From NCBI GenBank assembly GCA_013396995.1, contig VWZP01010715.1, positions 310,001 through 374,000 of the forward strand: a stretch of 64,000 bases of DNA, written 5' to 3'. Shown piece by piece: positions 51,922 through 63,800 of this stretch. Numbering within the stretch: position 1 is the first letter of the stretch; each line of letters opens with the position of its first letter. The DNA is from Dicaeum eximium. Taxonomy: Eukaryota; Chordata; Aves; Passeriformes; Dicaeidae. The notes beneath the pieces are model-generated. The model did not search any database, was not told the DNA's origin, and saw only the letters and a list, made by a program, of their open reading frames with translations. The position numbers and the translations under genes were made by a program.

Positions 51922-53093
51922 CTAAAGAAGTAACAATTATCTGACTGAGCATTTTTCATTAACATACGGTACTGAAGTTGTTTAGCAGCAATAGTATTTT
52001 AGATAAGATATAAAATATAAATATATTTAAATAAATTAGTTCAGTAATACTTTCAATATCATCAGTTGGCATTTATCTGACACAGGTTTTCAGCTAATGA
52101 TGTTATAAGAAAAAAAATCATTCTCATTCCTTCAACTCCAGCTTCCCAGAACTCAAATTTGTATTTTATATGCAAGAATTTTGTTCCACTTTTAAATATT
52201 TTTTTAAAAGATGCTACATAATAACAGCTTCACAATTCACCAACAATGTGAAAATAGTAAGAATTTAAAGGTAACATTTCAAATTAAATTTCAGTTGTAC
52301 TGCTATGTTTGAAGTTTAAAAAAAGAATCTGATTTACAAGGTATGTGAAACCAAAACAGAGAGTAATTGGAAAGACAATGTTCTACATAAATTCCAAGAA
52401 AATTATTTCAAAAAACAGAATCAACATCTTCAAATACTTCAACATTCTTCAGAATATTTTTTATTTTTGACACTATTTCAATTCCTCTGTAGCTTAATTT
52501 TCAGGCCATTTAAAGAGTTACCAGCAATGAAACAGTCTTGCTATGGCTAAAGTAAATTCTTAATGAAAGATTAAAGGTGTGTGTACATAAATATAATACA
52601 AGCATGTAAACAAAGTATAAGCAAACACACATACATAAAATACATGCATATAAATAATAATACGTGTAAAGCAAGTGATATGTGAATGCACGTGAATGAT
52701 GCATAGAATTCCAGAAATCACTCCAGATGGACAAATTGTATTAGCTTGCAATGAATATTCACAGTTTGCAAAAGTGAAAATGAAATGGCGTTTTTACAAA
52801 CAAGGACCATTTAAAACTCCTAAGTGCAAACATTTTGCATTCACAGTTCTCATGTAAGAAAACTGCATTATCACTTCTTCAAATGTCTTCTCCTGGCAAT
52901 GTTAACTGTAGATGCTGTAGGACTTCAGATGCAGCTCTTATTTTGGCTTTTTTCGTAACAGAAGGATAAAAGTGCTACTAATAGATGGACATGCATTGAG
53001 AAAACCCGAACAGATCAAATATCCTACAGTTCTTCAGAAACCAATTGTTTTTCCAAGTCTAGAAGAATGTCTTCTTAAATAATTTCTCTATAT

Positions 53094-54033
53094 CAATGCA
53101 CACAGAATGGACAACAAACAGAAGGAGCTGGAACTCACAGTGCTGGTAGAGAGCTATGCCCTAATTTTTATTACTGAAATTTGGTGGGACAAACCCCGTG
53201 ACTGGAGTGTGACTATGGATGGCTACAAGCTGGTCAGAAGGGCCAAGAGCATACCAAGGAGCAGCAGGGCTGCCTTCTACATTGAGAAATGAATACACTG
53301 TGAAGAGTTGTCTCAAGAAAAACCATGAAAGTTTAAGCACCAAGGTGAGAGAAGGAACCCTGTGGTTGGTATTTATTTCAGATCTAGGGAAGCCTACTGA
53401 CAAAGCCTTCTTGCTCCAGCTACAGACAGGCACTGCTTTTGCAGGCTCCTGTCCTGCTGGGGACTTCAACCACTCTGACATCTGGAAAGTAGCTGTAGGA
53501 GATTCCTGAAGTGCATTATGGATAACTTCACAAGGTAGGTGGGGCACAAGGAGATGATTCAGGGCAGCCAGCACAGCCTTACCAAGGGCAAGTCCTGTCT
53601 AACTAACCTAGTGGCCTAACCAACCTAGTGGCCTTCTATGATGGAATAACTCTGTCAGTAGACATGAGAAGATGTCATCTATCTGGACTTTTCTAAGGAC
53701 TCTGACATGGTCCCCAACAACATCCTTCTCTTGAAACTCAACAGAGACAGATTCAATGGGTGGACTGTTCCAAAGGTGAGGAATTGGCTGGGTGGCTGCA
53801 TCCAGAGAGCAGTGAACAATGGTTTGGACTCTGGATGGAGATCACTAATGAGTGGTGTCCCTCAGGAATCTGCACTGGGACCAGTAGTAGTTAGTATTTT
53901 CATCAATGAAGTAAGACCAAAGGATCAAGTGCACCCTCAACAAATCTGGAGATGACACCAAAGATGATTTGTGCAGTTGACACACCTGAAGGACAGGAGC
54001 CCATCCAAACCCAGACAAGCTCAAGGAGTGGGC
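53094..54033 (+). mobile_element. CR1 LINE, ORF2 fragment (left part of a split copy)
   Basis: This is a long CR1 copy in + orientation. Its translation retains pieces of the ORF2 endonuclease: ITEIWWDKPRDWSVTMDGYK, then GKPTDKAFLLQLQ and GDFNHSDIW (the GDFNHPDICW motif of intact CR1s). Later sequence corresponds to the reverse transcriptase: CATCTATCTGGACTTTTCTA, CAACATCCTTCTCTTGAAAC, GTGGTGTCCCTCAGGAATCT and GGAGATGACACCAAAG. The copy has stops and deletions and is not functional. It is interrupted at 54033 by an LTR and resumes at 54351. Confidence 0.92.
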
Positions 54034-54344
54034 TGTCGCCCTGAGTTTTAGCCTTCTGATGTTTTAGTTCTATGATAAAGTTTCTCACGAAGTTTTCTGT
54101 AAACAGGCATATGTTTTTCTTCACTGTTCCTTTGTTTTTCATTCCTTCTCCTGGGAGGAGAAAGGTTGATGAACTCTTCTACTAACCAGTGTAATTGGAA
54201 AGGTGGTGACCTTTCTCTCCAATCCCTAGCCATTGTCAAAACACTATATAACTCTGTAAACTCATAATAAATTACTCTTTTCTCCGCCTTCCCTAGTCCA
54301 GTGTAATAGTCTCTCTGCTGTTCGTGTCACACTCACTAATAACA
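54034..54344 (+). mobile_element. Solo LTR (311 bp) inserted into CR1, with 6-bp target duplication
   Basis: The element begins TGTCGCCCTGAG and ends CACTAATAACA, so it has the TG...CA ends of a retroviral LTR. GTGGGC occurs immediately before (54028-54033) and after (54345-54350). It contains a TATA box (TATATA, 54245-54250) and an AATAAA (54266-54271), then a C-rich stretch and CTGTTCGTGTCACACTCAC at its 3' end. The uninterrupted CR1 consensus has AAGTGGGCCC at this point, which confirms the insertion. A 6-bp duplication is typical of class II (alpha/beta, ERVK-like) retroviruses, so I infer that class. No internal genes remain. Confidence 0.92.
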
Positions 54345-54350
54345 GTGGGC

Positions 54351-55085
54351 CCCATGGGAATCTCATGGGGTTCAAGAAGGTCAAGTTCCAGGTCCTCCTG
54401 CACATACAGCTCCAGCCCTGTCAAGAACTTGATAGTACTGGGGGATGAAAACCCCAATATGAGCCGGCAGTGTGCACCTGCAGCCCAGAAAGTCAACTGT
54501 AACCAGGGCTGTATCGAAAGAAGTGTGGCCAGCAGGTCAAGGGAGGTGATTCTGTCTCCCTCGTTTGGCCCCACCTGGACTGCTGCATCCAGCTCTGCAG
54601 CCCCCATCATAAGGCATAAGACTGTTGGAGTGAGTCCAGAGGAGGGCCACAAATATGATCAGACTGGAGCTCTCTTCTGAAGAAAGGCTGAGAGAAATGG
54701 GGTTGTTCACTCTAGAGAAGAGAGGGCCCAAATGAGACTTTATTGCAGCCTCCCAGTGTTTAAAGCAGGTTTATAAGAAAGGTGGGGACAAACTGATTAG
54801 TAGGGCCTGTAGTGACAGGACAAGGGGTAACAGTTTTAAACTAAAAGAGGGTAGATTCAGATTATATATAAGGACCAAGTTTTTTACAATGAGGGAGAAG
54901 CACTGGAACAACAGGTTGCCTAGAGAGGTAGCAGATGCCTTATTCGTGGAAAAAAATTAAAGGTTAGGTTGGACGGGGCTTTGAACAACCCAATCGAGTT
55001 GAAGATGTCCTTGTTTATTGAAGAGGGGTTGGACTTTATGATCCTTAATGTTCCTTTCAACCCAAGCCATTCTATGATCCTATGA
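54351..55085 (+). mobile_element. CR1 LINE, 3' end (right part of the split copy)
   Basis: It continues the CR1 of 53094-54033 directly after the LTR: ATGGGAATCTCATGGGGTTC, ATGAGCCGGCAGTGTGCACC, GTGTGGCCAGCAGGTCAAGG, GAAAGGCTGAGAGAAATGGG, GGTTGCCTAGAGAGGTAGCA, then CCTTTCAACCCAAGCC and the terminal ATTCTATGATCCTATG repeat. With the left part the copy spans about 1.7 kb without the LTR. Confidence 0.93.
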
Positions 55086-55244
55086 AAATTTTATATATTT
55101 TAGTTTGACTGCACATCATGCATATACGTTACTTGATACGTGAGGATTAAAATACAGCTGTCCTTCTATTTAAAAAACTGTGAGAACACTTAAATTATCT
55201 TTCCTTCAGGAAAGTTTCACCAAATTAAAAGGTGCTCCATTTAC

Positions 55245-55376
55245 CTGTTCTCTTTTTAATTTTTCACGCTTACGTATAAGTTCTATCAATAAACGTGCTC
55301 TTTCAAGATCATGCCGCAGCCTTTGCCAGTACTTCAATTTTTCTTTTAAGGCTTGCATTTCTTCATCATCTTCTCT
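55245..55376 (-). CDS. BRD1: BRD1 coding exon: domain II helix
   Basis: This 132-nt exon (44 codons, phase 0 at both ends) has an acceptor ending TTCTTAG and a donor GTAAA. It encodes residues 54-97. The sequence opens with an acidic stretch (REDDEE). It continues with KEKLKYWQRLRHDLERARLL and a basic run (RKREKLKRE), typical of the helical second half of BRPF domain II that lies just before the bromodomain. Both ends are in phase 0, so skipping it would keep the frame but remove part of the ING5/MEAF6 platform. I see no evidence that it is skipped. Confidence 0.95.
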
Positions 55377-56110
55377 CTAAGAAAAGAATCAAAATGTTTT
55401 CATGAAATGAAAAATGCATGCTTCTTTTTATAAGATATTTCTATACAAATACAAAACGTATGCACATGAAAGGACAAACTACTGTCTTTTAGTTATGGCA
55501 CTTGCTCATAAGCTTCTTGAGCTTCATGGTGCAACAACAGAAAACCTGTGGTCAGGGTATCTTCCAGAGTTACTCAAGAGTCTAGATGAAAATAAAATCT
55601 AAGCTAAAAAGCAGTACTATGGCAATGGCTATTGACATCAGAAGAAGCAACACAGCAAACAAGAAATACAACAAGCTGCAAAATACAATACAGGATTTTC
55701 ACATCAAAATCCAAACTAGGTGAACACCACCAGTTTCTTCAGAAACTCCAGCCTGGTAGAAATAAATTACTCATGTGGTCAACACAGTCTACCTCCCTCA
55801 CACCCAGCAGAACCAGGACACACTTGTAACAAAACAAAATAATTATGGCTTGTAAGGACAGGAAATGAAAAGCTGATTAGAGAATATAGTAACTTCAAAT
55901 GGTACTGCAGGTGAATAATGCAGCAATACACCCTTTTGGAAAATGGATGAATTAATTTAATTTACACATTTTTCAGAATAAGTAATGTTTAAACACTTGC
56001 AGTGTTTAGATTGATTTGTACATACAAAATCCAGAGTGTTTGTTTGCCTTTACCATTTATCATAAGGAAAAGGGAGAGTACTAGAATACCACTTACAGGA
56101 TTCAAATGAT

Positions 56111-56152
56111 ATTGGTAATTTAGAAATTACCAATAATTGGTAATTTAGAAAT
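56111..56152 (+). repeat. 25-bp imperfect tandem duplication
   Basis: The 17-mer ATTGGTAATTTAGAAAT occurs at 56111-56127 and again at 56136-56152, with a spacer that itself reads TACCAAT, the reverse complement of ATTGGTA. The unit can therefore also fold into a small hairpin. Confidence 0.85.
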
Positions 56153-59100
56153 GAGACCATAAAGAAGCTGAATTCCTGATATTAGTACCAAGTACACAAA
56201 AGAAACATCTGCTTTGGAAAATTATTACATTTGAAAAATGAGTATTTTATGAGAGCATCTATGAGAGATATCCAAAACTTTGCATGCTTGCACATAACTG
56301 GCATAATGGAATATACACTTGTTAAATCATCTTGGAGGGTGTTCTAAAAGCCAAAACAAAACCAGTAAATTCCATCAGCTTTTATATATAGAAGACAGAA
56401 AAATAAAGGAAAGTGGCTAAGCAGATGAACAACAAACAACATTATAAATTATTACACTGAAAGCCACAAATTCCTTAAGAGAAGAATAATTTAGAAGTAC
56501 CATATGTTCACTAAAGCAAGCTTGTGCAATTTTTCAGATAGTTGGCTCTAAAAATAGAATTACAAAAACTGCAAGTTCAAAAACATTATATAATACATTT
56601 GCCAGTGCTATAATTCTATCATCTGCATTGTATTTTATTGCTTCATGTACTTTGTAAAGGTAAGCTTAGTTTTATTCAAATCTCTGACTTCAGTGAAGTT
56701 GAAAATACTTAAAATACCAACTATTTCTGCACTAAAATATAGCAATCTGAAAATAAGTTTGTTCCTCTTTTCATTAGAAAAAGAAAAGGATAAAAAAAAA
56801 GAAAAACAACAACCTAAAAACTGGAGCTAGAAACTTCTAGTTCCCCTTCCCAATGACTATTACAACTGACAGCTGTAATTTCTTAAAGAGTTAAATCTTT
56901 ACACAGACACAAGATAATTTAACTGCTGGAGTCAGAATAGTTCAAAGTAAATTCTGACAGATAAGAATATTAATATTTTCAATAATTTTCAATTCCTTAA
57001 AATTCTCAAGAGACTAACTTGAAATACAAAGTCTACACTGGCACTAACTGCTGCTCTCCTAAACCCCTTCATCTCCGAGTATAAACCTCACGCATGGAAA
57101 TGCAACCAACTCCTAGCTGTACTATTTTTTCAGTTCTAGGGTTTTTCAGAATCAAAATTAAATTGCCAAAAGTAGAAGGCTTGTCCTCCATTTGCTTGCA
57201 GACATTCAGAACCTGCTCTTTTGCTCTACTGAATTGCATAATTTAAGAAACTGAGGAACCAAGCCTGATAAAAGTCAACAAAACGTACTAGTTCTAGTGT
57301 GGGTCAGGAAACTTTTTTAAGAGGAAAACATTTTTAAGTCTACACAAAGAACATGCAGCAGCTGAGAACTCATCTCACCATTAGTATGCTACCAGTGTCT
57401 CCATGCCAGCAGGAATACTGTCAGTGTAGCACCATAACCCTCCTTACGCTGCATGTGAATGTGTGAGAACAGCCTCACTCCTTAGAGAGACTGTGACTTA
57501 ATATGATATAAACAAAAATAGAATGACAGTGATGAAACTGGACCTTGAGCAATACAATTAGTTTTATAAGCATGCTCTGCTGGACTTGTATGCCAATCAG
57601 ACAAAATCATTTAGCGGTTGTAACTTGTGTTTTTAATGAAATCTTCAGTGCAGGTGTTACCTCAAGTCATCAGCATCTTCTCCTTAATTTCTTCTTACAG
57701 TGGCTTTAAACTAACATCAACACAGAGCAGCAAGCTTCTACACTTACATTTCATGCCTTATTTTCATTCAAGAGTTCTTAAAGTTCAGGGAAAAAAAACT
57801 AAAATAATGAGGATGCAAATCTATTAGAGTATTCCAATACTTTCCTTAATTTCTAAGTAGAGAGAGAAGCGAGAGTATAAACCATTCTCTAACAGGGTTC
57901 CTCGTTCCTGCAAATGGTGAGGCAGTCCAGGTCTTCTAGCCTGGTTTAGCACTCTGAGACCTTCAAAACCATACCATAACTCTGAAACTCTGAAACACAT
58001 TTCTTAGGAAGTCTAGATCATGAAGACCTCTCTCTTGGCCAAATTTGTTCTAGTAACTACAGAGAGAGGGATCAAAGCCACTTTTCACCATACATCTTGA
58101 AACCATTTTCAGGGTTTTGGTTCATCATTATAACACTTATTTTCTGTTTAAATAACAATTTTTTTTAAAACCCCTGCATCTGTATTACATCACTGTTTAT
58201 ATTTGATTAACTGAAAAATCTGTGTAGGTTTCTTGATATTCTGACCCCTCACATAAAATAAAAAGAATTTTCCCATCTGGACTGAAATGAACAAAATAAT
58301 CATGCCTACTAAAAATTTTTAAGGTGTTCTCACAACATCTATGCCATTGCTGTTTATAGTCTTGATTATCAATTGGTTTCTACTTGGGAATAACAAAATA
58401 CATTTAATGTCTTGCAGTTATGATTGCTTTAATAAGTAGCTACTGAAGGTGCTCTGGAAAAGACACAATGTCATACACAGGACACTTGCTACTCACTGAA
58501 AACCACTAACTACACACTTTTCATCAACATAATAATTTAAACTCAGCTCACCTTGAATGAAACTAGATTTTACTTTACAAAAGAACAAACTTTTTAATAG
58601 ACCAGTATAAATAGCTCCCAATTTATTCAGAATATATTATTTCCTTATTTAGGAATCATTCTCAAATTAGGAAAGAAAATAAAGAACTACTGTTTGTACC
58701 GAAGTGTAAACAAGCAATTGAATTTTAAAATGTCATATCAAACGCCTATTTTATTTTTATCAAACATCAATTACAATAATAGTTTTATTGTGATAGTCAT
58801 TATTTAAATACATAGAAATCTTGACCCTTATCATGCCATCCCAGAAGGAAACTAGCTCATGTAATTTTTCAGACACTAACAATGTTCTATACTGCCACAA
58901 TAGCACCACACTTCTGTGCTTGACTACAGTGTTTTTTAAGGACTCAAGCTCATTTAAAAAGAAGTTTTTTATCTGAGTAAGTGAATTTCAACTATAATTA
59001 GGCAACACTAATTAGCTACACAGCCAGGTATCACTCTTCAGAACCTCTCATGCAGAAGTAAAAGATTAATCAAACTTCAAAATGGAGTAATATAGAAGCA

Positions 59101-59188
59101 ATGAAAACAAGATAAACAAGTGGTTGGTTTATATTTTAAAGCTGACTTCACCTAAAAGGAGTCCACATAAATGGAATTTGAGAATCTC

Positions 59189-59571
59189 AGCTATGAGGAA
59201 ACAGGCTTATCTGTTAAGCCTGGAGGAGAACAGGCTCAGGGGCAGAAATCTCACCAATACACAAAAATACCTGAAGGGAGGAGGCAAGAAGATGGAGCCA
59301 GGCTCCATTCAGTGGTGCCCAGTGCAATATGAGAGGCAATGGGCACAAATAAGAATGGACATCAGAAGACTCCTGGTTTTTTCCTAAACTGTAAGGGTGA
59401 CCAAGCACTGGCACAGCTGCCCAGAGAGGTTGTGGAGTTTCCACCCTTGGAGATAACTCAAAGGCCAACTGGACATGGTGCTGGACAACCTGTTCTTAGT
59501 GGCCCTGCTTGAGCAGTGGGGTTGCATCAGATGATCTCCAGAGGTCTTTTCCAATCTCAGTTATTCTGGAA
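59189..59571 (+). mobile_element. CR1 LINE 3' fragment in BRD1 intron 1
   Basis: Landmarks in CR1 order: AGCTATGAGGAAAC, AAGCCTGGAGGAGAACAGGC, TCAGGGGCAGAAATCTCACC, GCACTGGCACAGCTGCCCAG, AGAGGTTGTGGAGTTTCCAC, CTTGAGCAGTGGGGTTGCAT, and CAGATGATCTCCAGAGGTCT with TTTTCCAATCTCAGTTATTC at the end. A subfamily different from those at 4669 and 53094 is likely. It is antisense to BRD1. Confidence 0.88.
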
Positions 59572-60655
59572 ATTATTAATTTGTTTTTCCACAAGAAAAG
59601 CTAAAAAATTAAATGCACACAAACATGACAGATCAAATAATTAGGAAGCAGTGTTGACCACAGTATTTTTATGACTACATCAATCAGTGACTTAATCGGC
59701 AAACAGAAATACAATTCTAAGAAAAATAACAGTTCCACTTCAGAGGGGGGAAGAATTTAATTTAATACAAGTGAATTATTATAAATTAATTTTTAAGTTT
59801 TAGAGGCTATTTTACAGGAAGTCAAGCACCAGGAGAATGGAAAGAACAAAACCACCTACACATTCCATTCCCTTAAAAAAGGTAACTGGGATGCAGTAAA
59901 AATTTCCACATCATAATGTTTCAGAGTATTTCAAAGTCTACACACACGGACCCACACAATTCGGAAGTTTTAATTATTTTTGAAGCTATCCAGTAACTTG
60001 AAACCAAAACAGACCACCTTGAGTTGCTGTTTTGATGTTTTTAGCAACCTGTTCATAGGGGTGTACAACTAAACCTGTGCTTGTCAACAATTCCACTTAA
60101 CCGTGTCAAAAGCAAAACCAGAAGTTCAAACAGGTCTTTGAACTTCATCAACAACTTGCATTTTGTTATTACTGAACAGGGTGGACAATACAGATCTGAA
60201 TTTGAAAAATGTAAATTAGCTGTCTAACTCTTTACCCTGTTAAAATCCACTTTTTTTCAATTGTCAAATAAGACAACTGCTTTGCATCTTTTGAGGAATT
60301 TAAAATAACTTTCATTTTTTAATCTGACAGTACATTGAAGAATGAGTTCCAAAAACTACAACACCTAGCAAATAATAATGGCATTATGATATTTGTGATG
60401 ATATTATTTTGTGAAACATTTAAGGAAAACAGAAGAAAAAGCTGCACAATAGTTTTTTATATCTCACATATTAAAAAGTATTAGATAATTCCCAACTGCC
60501 AATATATGTAATATAACTTCAGAACAGGGTAAAGAATTTACTCAATCCTGAGTAAAAAAAGTTTTTACTTTGCACTAGGTTTCCTAGTTTATTTTTAACT
60601 CAATAAAATAGAAAATTTCCAATTTCTTCTTACAAATAAAAAGTATGCCACATAC

Positions 60656-60812
60656 CTGTTGTGTGTTTCTTTGTGACTGTAAACTGGATTGCAGCCTTCT
60701 CAAGAGTGGAACACCATTCCTAGACAGTCTTTTAAGCAACCAGTAACTGTGCACTCGTTCAACAAAATGCTTCTTTCGCTGAATGGCCACCTGATTCATA
60801 ATCTTATTTAAT
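60656..60812 (-). CDS. BRD1: BRD1 coding exon (first in window): domain II, N-terminal half
   Basis: This 157-nt exon has an acceptor ending TTTTAG and a donor starting GTATG. It encodes residues 1-53 of the partial protein, and the first codon is completed by the unseen upstream exon. The peptide contains LNKIMNQVAIQRKKHFVERV, then HSYWLLKRLSRNG and paired arginines. This is the conserved BRPF 'domain II' that in BRPF proteins is reported to dock ING5 and MEAF6. It joins in phase 0 to the next exon. The human BRD1 equivalent, as I remember it, is nearly identical. Confidence 0.95.
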
Positions 60813-63800
60813 CTAAAACATGGAAAAACTGATATTGTATTTTTCACAGCAAAGCATAAAACATATTTATCTATGGAAGTCAAACATCGCATATATATGA
60901 ATGTATACTGTAAAACCAGAAATAATCACTGTTACTAACTTCTTTCAGTAAGATCCCTTCCAGTATGATTAGTTCTGAGCAGTAAATTACAACCAAATAA
61001 CGTCTGCTTGACTCTGCAGTTTCTACCAAATACATTAAGATACTTTATTAAGCTAAAGGGAATCAATTTTTTTGTAATCATTACTGGAAGAGCAATCCTA
61101 GATTAGGGCTGAGAATAAAGCTTTATGTGCATTTCGCATAGAATGATTTTCCTATTGAAAATGAAATCAGATAAAAAGCTCCAAATCGCTACGAAAATCA
61201 TCAGATCATTTGTTGCCATCTACAGAAAGATTAGCAGCTTGTTTTACAGACAATACATCTTAAAACTCCTCACATAAAAACATGCAATTAAAGTCTTGTT
61301 TTACTCTATTAATATTATATTTCTGACAATAAACTGAAGAAAAGACATAAAACACAGGAACAATTATTATTTTAACCCACACATACAAGAAAATAACCAA
61401 ACAGAGAAGACGTGAGGAGAATATAAACAGTTAACAAATATTTTGATCAAAATCAATCAGTATTTTCACCAAAATTGCTTTTTAACAAATGTAAATACAC
61501 ATATACTTTTTTACAGACACTCAAGGAAAGTACTTTATGAACATCACACACAACAATTCCGATTCCTATTTTTCAAATAATGACTTGTTAGATAGATAGT
61601 CCAAGTCTCAAACGTGACACCGGCTTCTGAAAACATATTAAAAAGAAAGTTTTTATTGATTCTGAAACAGATCTTCAGCTGTCTGTGCCTACAGTATCTT
61701 GTGAATTACAGCAAAATAGAAATTAGAAAAAGTTGATGGTTATAGAATGAAAGATTTTCTCTTTGATAATGCTGGTATTTGTAACTGGTGACAGCCCTTG
61801 TAAAATTAACGCAAGATGCCCAAGCTACCAACCCCCTGTATTGGAAGAAAGATGGTTCCTTCATCTGGGGGCAGGAGTGAACTGGAAAGAGAGCTGGATG
61901 TAAAACAGCTACAGAAAGGATAACAATGAAAGAATAAATCTATTAATTCTTCACTCAGAATATTACTACTACCCATAGCAAAACTACAATCAATAGTAGA
62001 GGGTTTATCGCATGTTCTCCAAAATTTAATACTAAACCAAGCAAATATTAACTCAAGAAGTGTCTGATTTGTAGAGCAGTACCATGAGACATTTAAACAA
62101 AAATCATTATTGTATATACATACTGATATTTTTCTGCTTTTCTCCTTTTTGTATTAGGAAGAAAGAAGTTTTGCAGGTAAGTGATGAAAGCTAAGTAGTC
62201 AAAACACCTAAAGAAAATGTCAAGTTAGACGTCAGTCTTGGGTAAAATCGTTTTTAAGAATATCTGGGAAAAATAAATATTTTTCAGACTAACATACAAG
62301 TGAGTGTACTTTGAGTTCACCAAATGTCATCTATCCCTGGGGTTTTTTCGACTGTGTAGAAGATAAGGTGCAATAGGTCTATTCAGTGCTACTAACTATA
62401 GCTAAAGTTTTCAGTCATCACCAGCTAAAGGCAGAGCAAACCAAGATTTCTTTAAAATACAGTGCCACTGTGTCCTTTGGTTCCTCAATGACATGGCTTT
62501 TTAATTAATAACTAAACTAGTTAGGCATTCTTGAAAAATTCTAGCTTAATTTAAAGCTTGGGCCTGCAGATGGACTTCAGACTGTCTTGGACTTCAGACA
62601 TGTTTCACTGGAAGGCAGACACAGGCTCCACAAAGATTTACTCAACGGAGAACAGATGTGACCCTACTAGACTTCAGACAACATAATTACAATTAATTAC
62701 AGAATGCAAGCAAAATCAAATAATTGCTTTCACATATATCTTGGAAATGGTAAAACCTACTGAACCGAGTCAAAAAAAGCACAGCCAAGTGCACAACTAT
62801 TTGGAAAGATCAGAGATTCATAACATGAAGAAAGGTGCTTTGGCTTCATGCCCATCAGATGTGGCAAGACTAAGCAAACATCTTTAACTACAGCTTTAAG
62901 TACATTTGCCAATTCACCTAACGAATCATTCTACTAATATATAATAATAATAGTAGAGTGTTAAAAGAAGCTTAAGAAAGTTGTTCACAGAAGATACTCT
63001 CCAACTTTCGAAATATAAATAAACAGAAGGTAAGTTGGTGTGCAGAGACTACTTAAGAAGTAGTTGGAAACTACTTGTCTCTGCCTTCCCCTCTAAATTA
63101 AACCAAGTATTTCATTTAAACAACACACATGGGTAGCAGCTATATACTTGTCAAAATACAGAGCTCAGAAACTCTTCATGTGGCAGATACCTACAGATCT
63201 CTACACTATGAACTTCATGCTAAGAGGATGTTACATCTGCTGTTAGACTCTAACTACCCACTGCCTGTATCACAGCTCTTTAACCATTCTTTTGCTTAGT
63301 CTGAAACTCCCAGGTAGACTTTTACTGTCCCAAGCACTTTAAGTTTTGAATACAACCATTCTGGGGAAATGAGACAATGTTGCTGTAGAACCCTGTAAGT
63401 TGCACAGACTGGGTACTGATTTTGAAGCTCCCACCACCTAAATGAATTTTCCATACATTCCACTTCCCTTCCCCCACCGCCNCACCTTTCACTGGTCCAG
63501 AGTGGCTGTCTCTGCGTGTTCGTGTCGCGCTCTCTAATGACACCCCCCAACAAAGACGTAATAAAAAAATACTGAAGAACAAAAAAACCAGCACGTATTT
63601 GGGCTAGGTAAGGGAGAGCCGTTTAAAGACTTCATCATTTTGCAATGCAGGATCTGACTTGGACATAACAGGATTAATTGCTACACTACACTGATAAATT
63701 GCCAATGCAGAGGCAAGGCTTAGAGAACTTAGGGCACCTCCCAGAGCTACAGAGAACACATGAGCGAAGGCATTTTTTTGCTAAGGTATCTGTCCACACT

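Larger units (their letters stand above)
51922..55244 (-). other. BRD1: BRD1 intron 2 (3.3 kb) carrying the nested transposon
   Basis: The part from 51922 to about 53093 is AT-rich and without recognised features, except for a (CA/TA)-rich stretch near 52580-52680. From about 53094 to 55085 it is filled by a CR1 element interrupted by a solo LTR. The donor is GTAAA at 55244 and the acceptor is TTCTTTAG at 51922. Confidence 0.85.
55377..60655 (-). other. BRD1: BRD1 intron 1 of the window (5.3 kb)
   Basis: AT-rich intron between the two domain II exons. It carries a local 25-bp tandem duplication (56111-56152) and a CR1 fragment (59189-59571). Nothing else is recognised; the open frames in it are short and have no family resemblance. 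Confidence 0.85.
23643..60812 (-). other. BRD1: BRD1 (BRPF2) gene, 3' part: exons, introns and 3' UTR
   Basis: BRD1 is a scaffold of nuclear MYST histone acetyltransferase complexes. It bridges HBO1 or MOZ/MORF to ING5 and MEAF6 and reads chromatin through PHD, bromodomain and PWWP modules (family knowledge). Eleven minus-strand exons with GT-AG borders and matching phases give one open frame of 729 residues ending in a stop. The order is domain II, bromodomain, linker, PWWP. The peptides match BRD1 better than BRPF1 or BRPF3: for example DHIKHPMDF and the C-terminal SDFSDID. Introns between the listed exons measure about 5.3, 3.3, 0.9, 0.8, 3.2, 13.4, 1.2, 1.6, 2.2 and 1.9 kb. The start codon and PHD region are not in the window, so the gene is 5'-incomplete here. 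Confidence 0.97.

Noticed and set aside
62130..62190. Possible mini-exon upstream in BRD1 encoding a basic peptide (NTKRRKAEKY)
   Set aside because: The acceptor would read AATACAAAAAG and the donor is poorly placed. The peptide does not match BRPF sequence before LNKI that I can recall.
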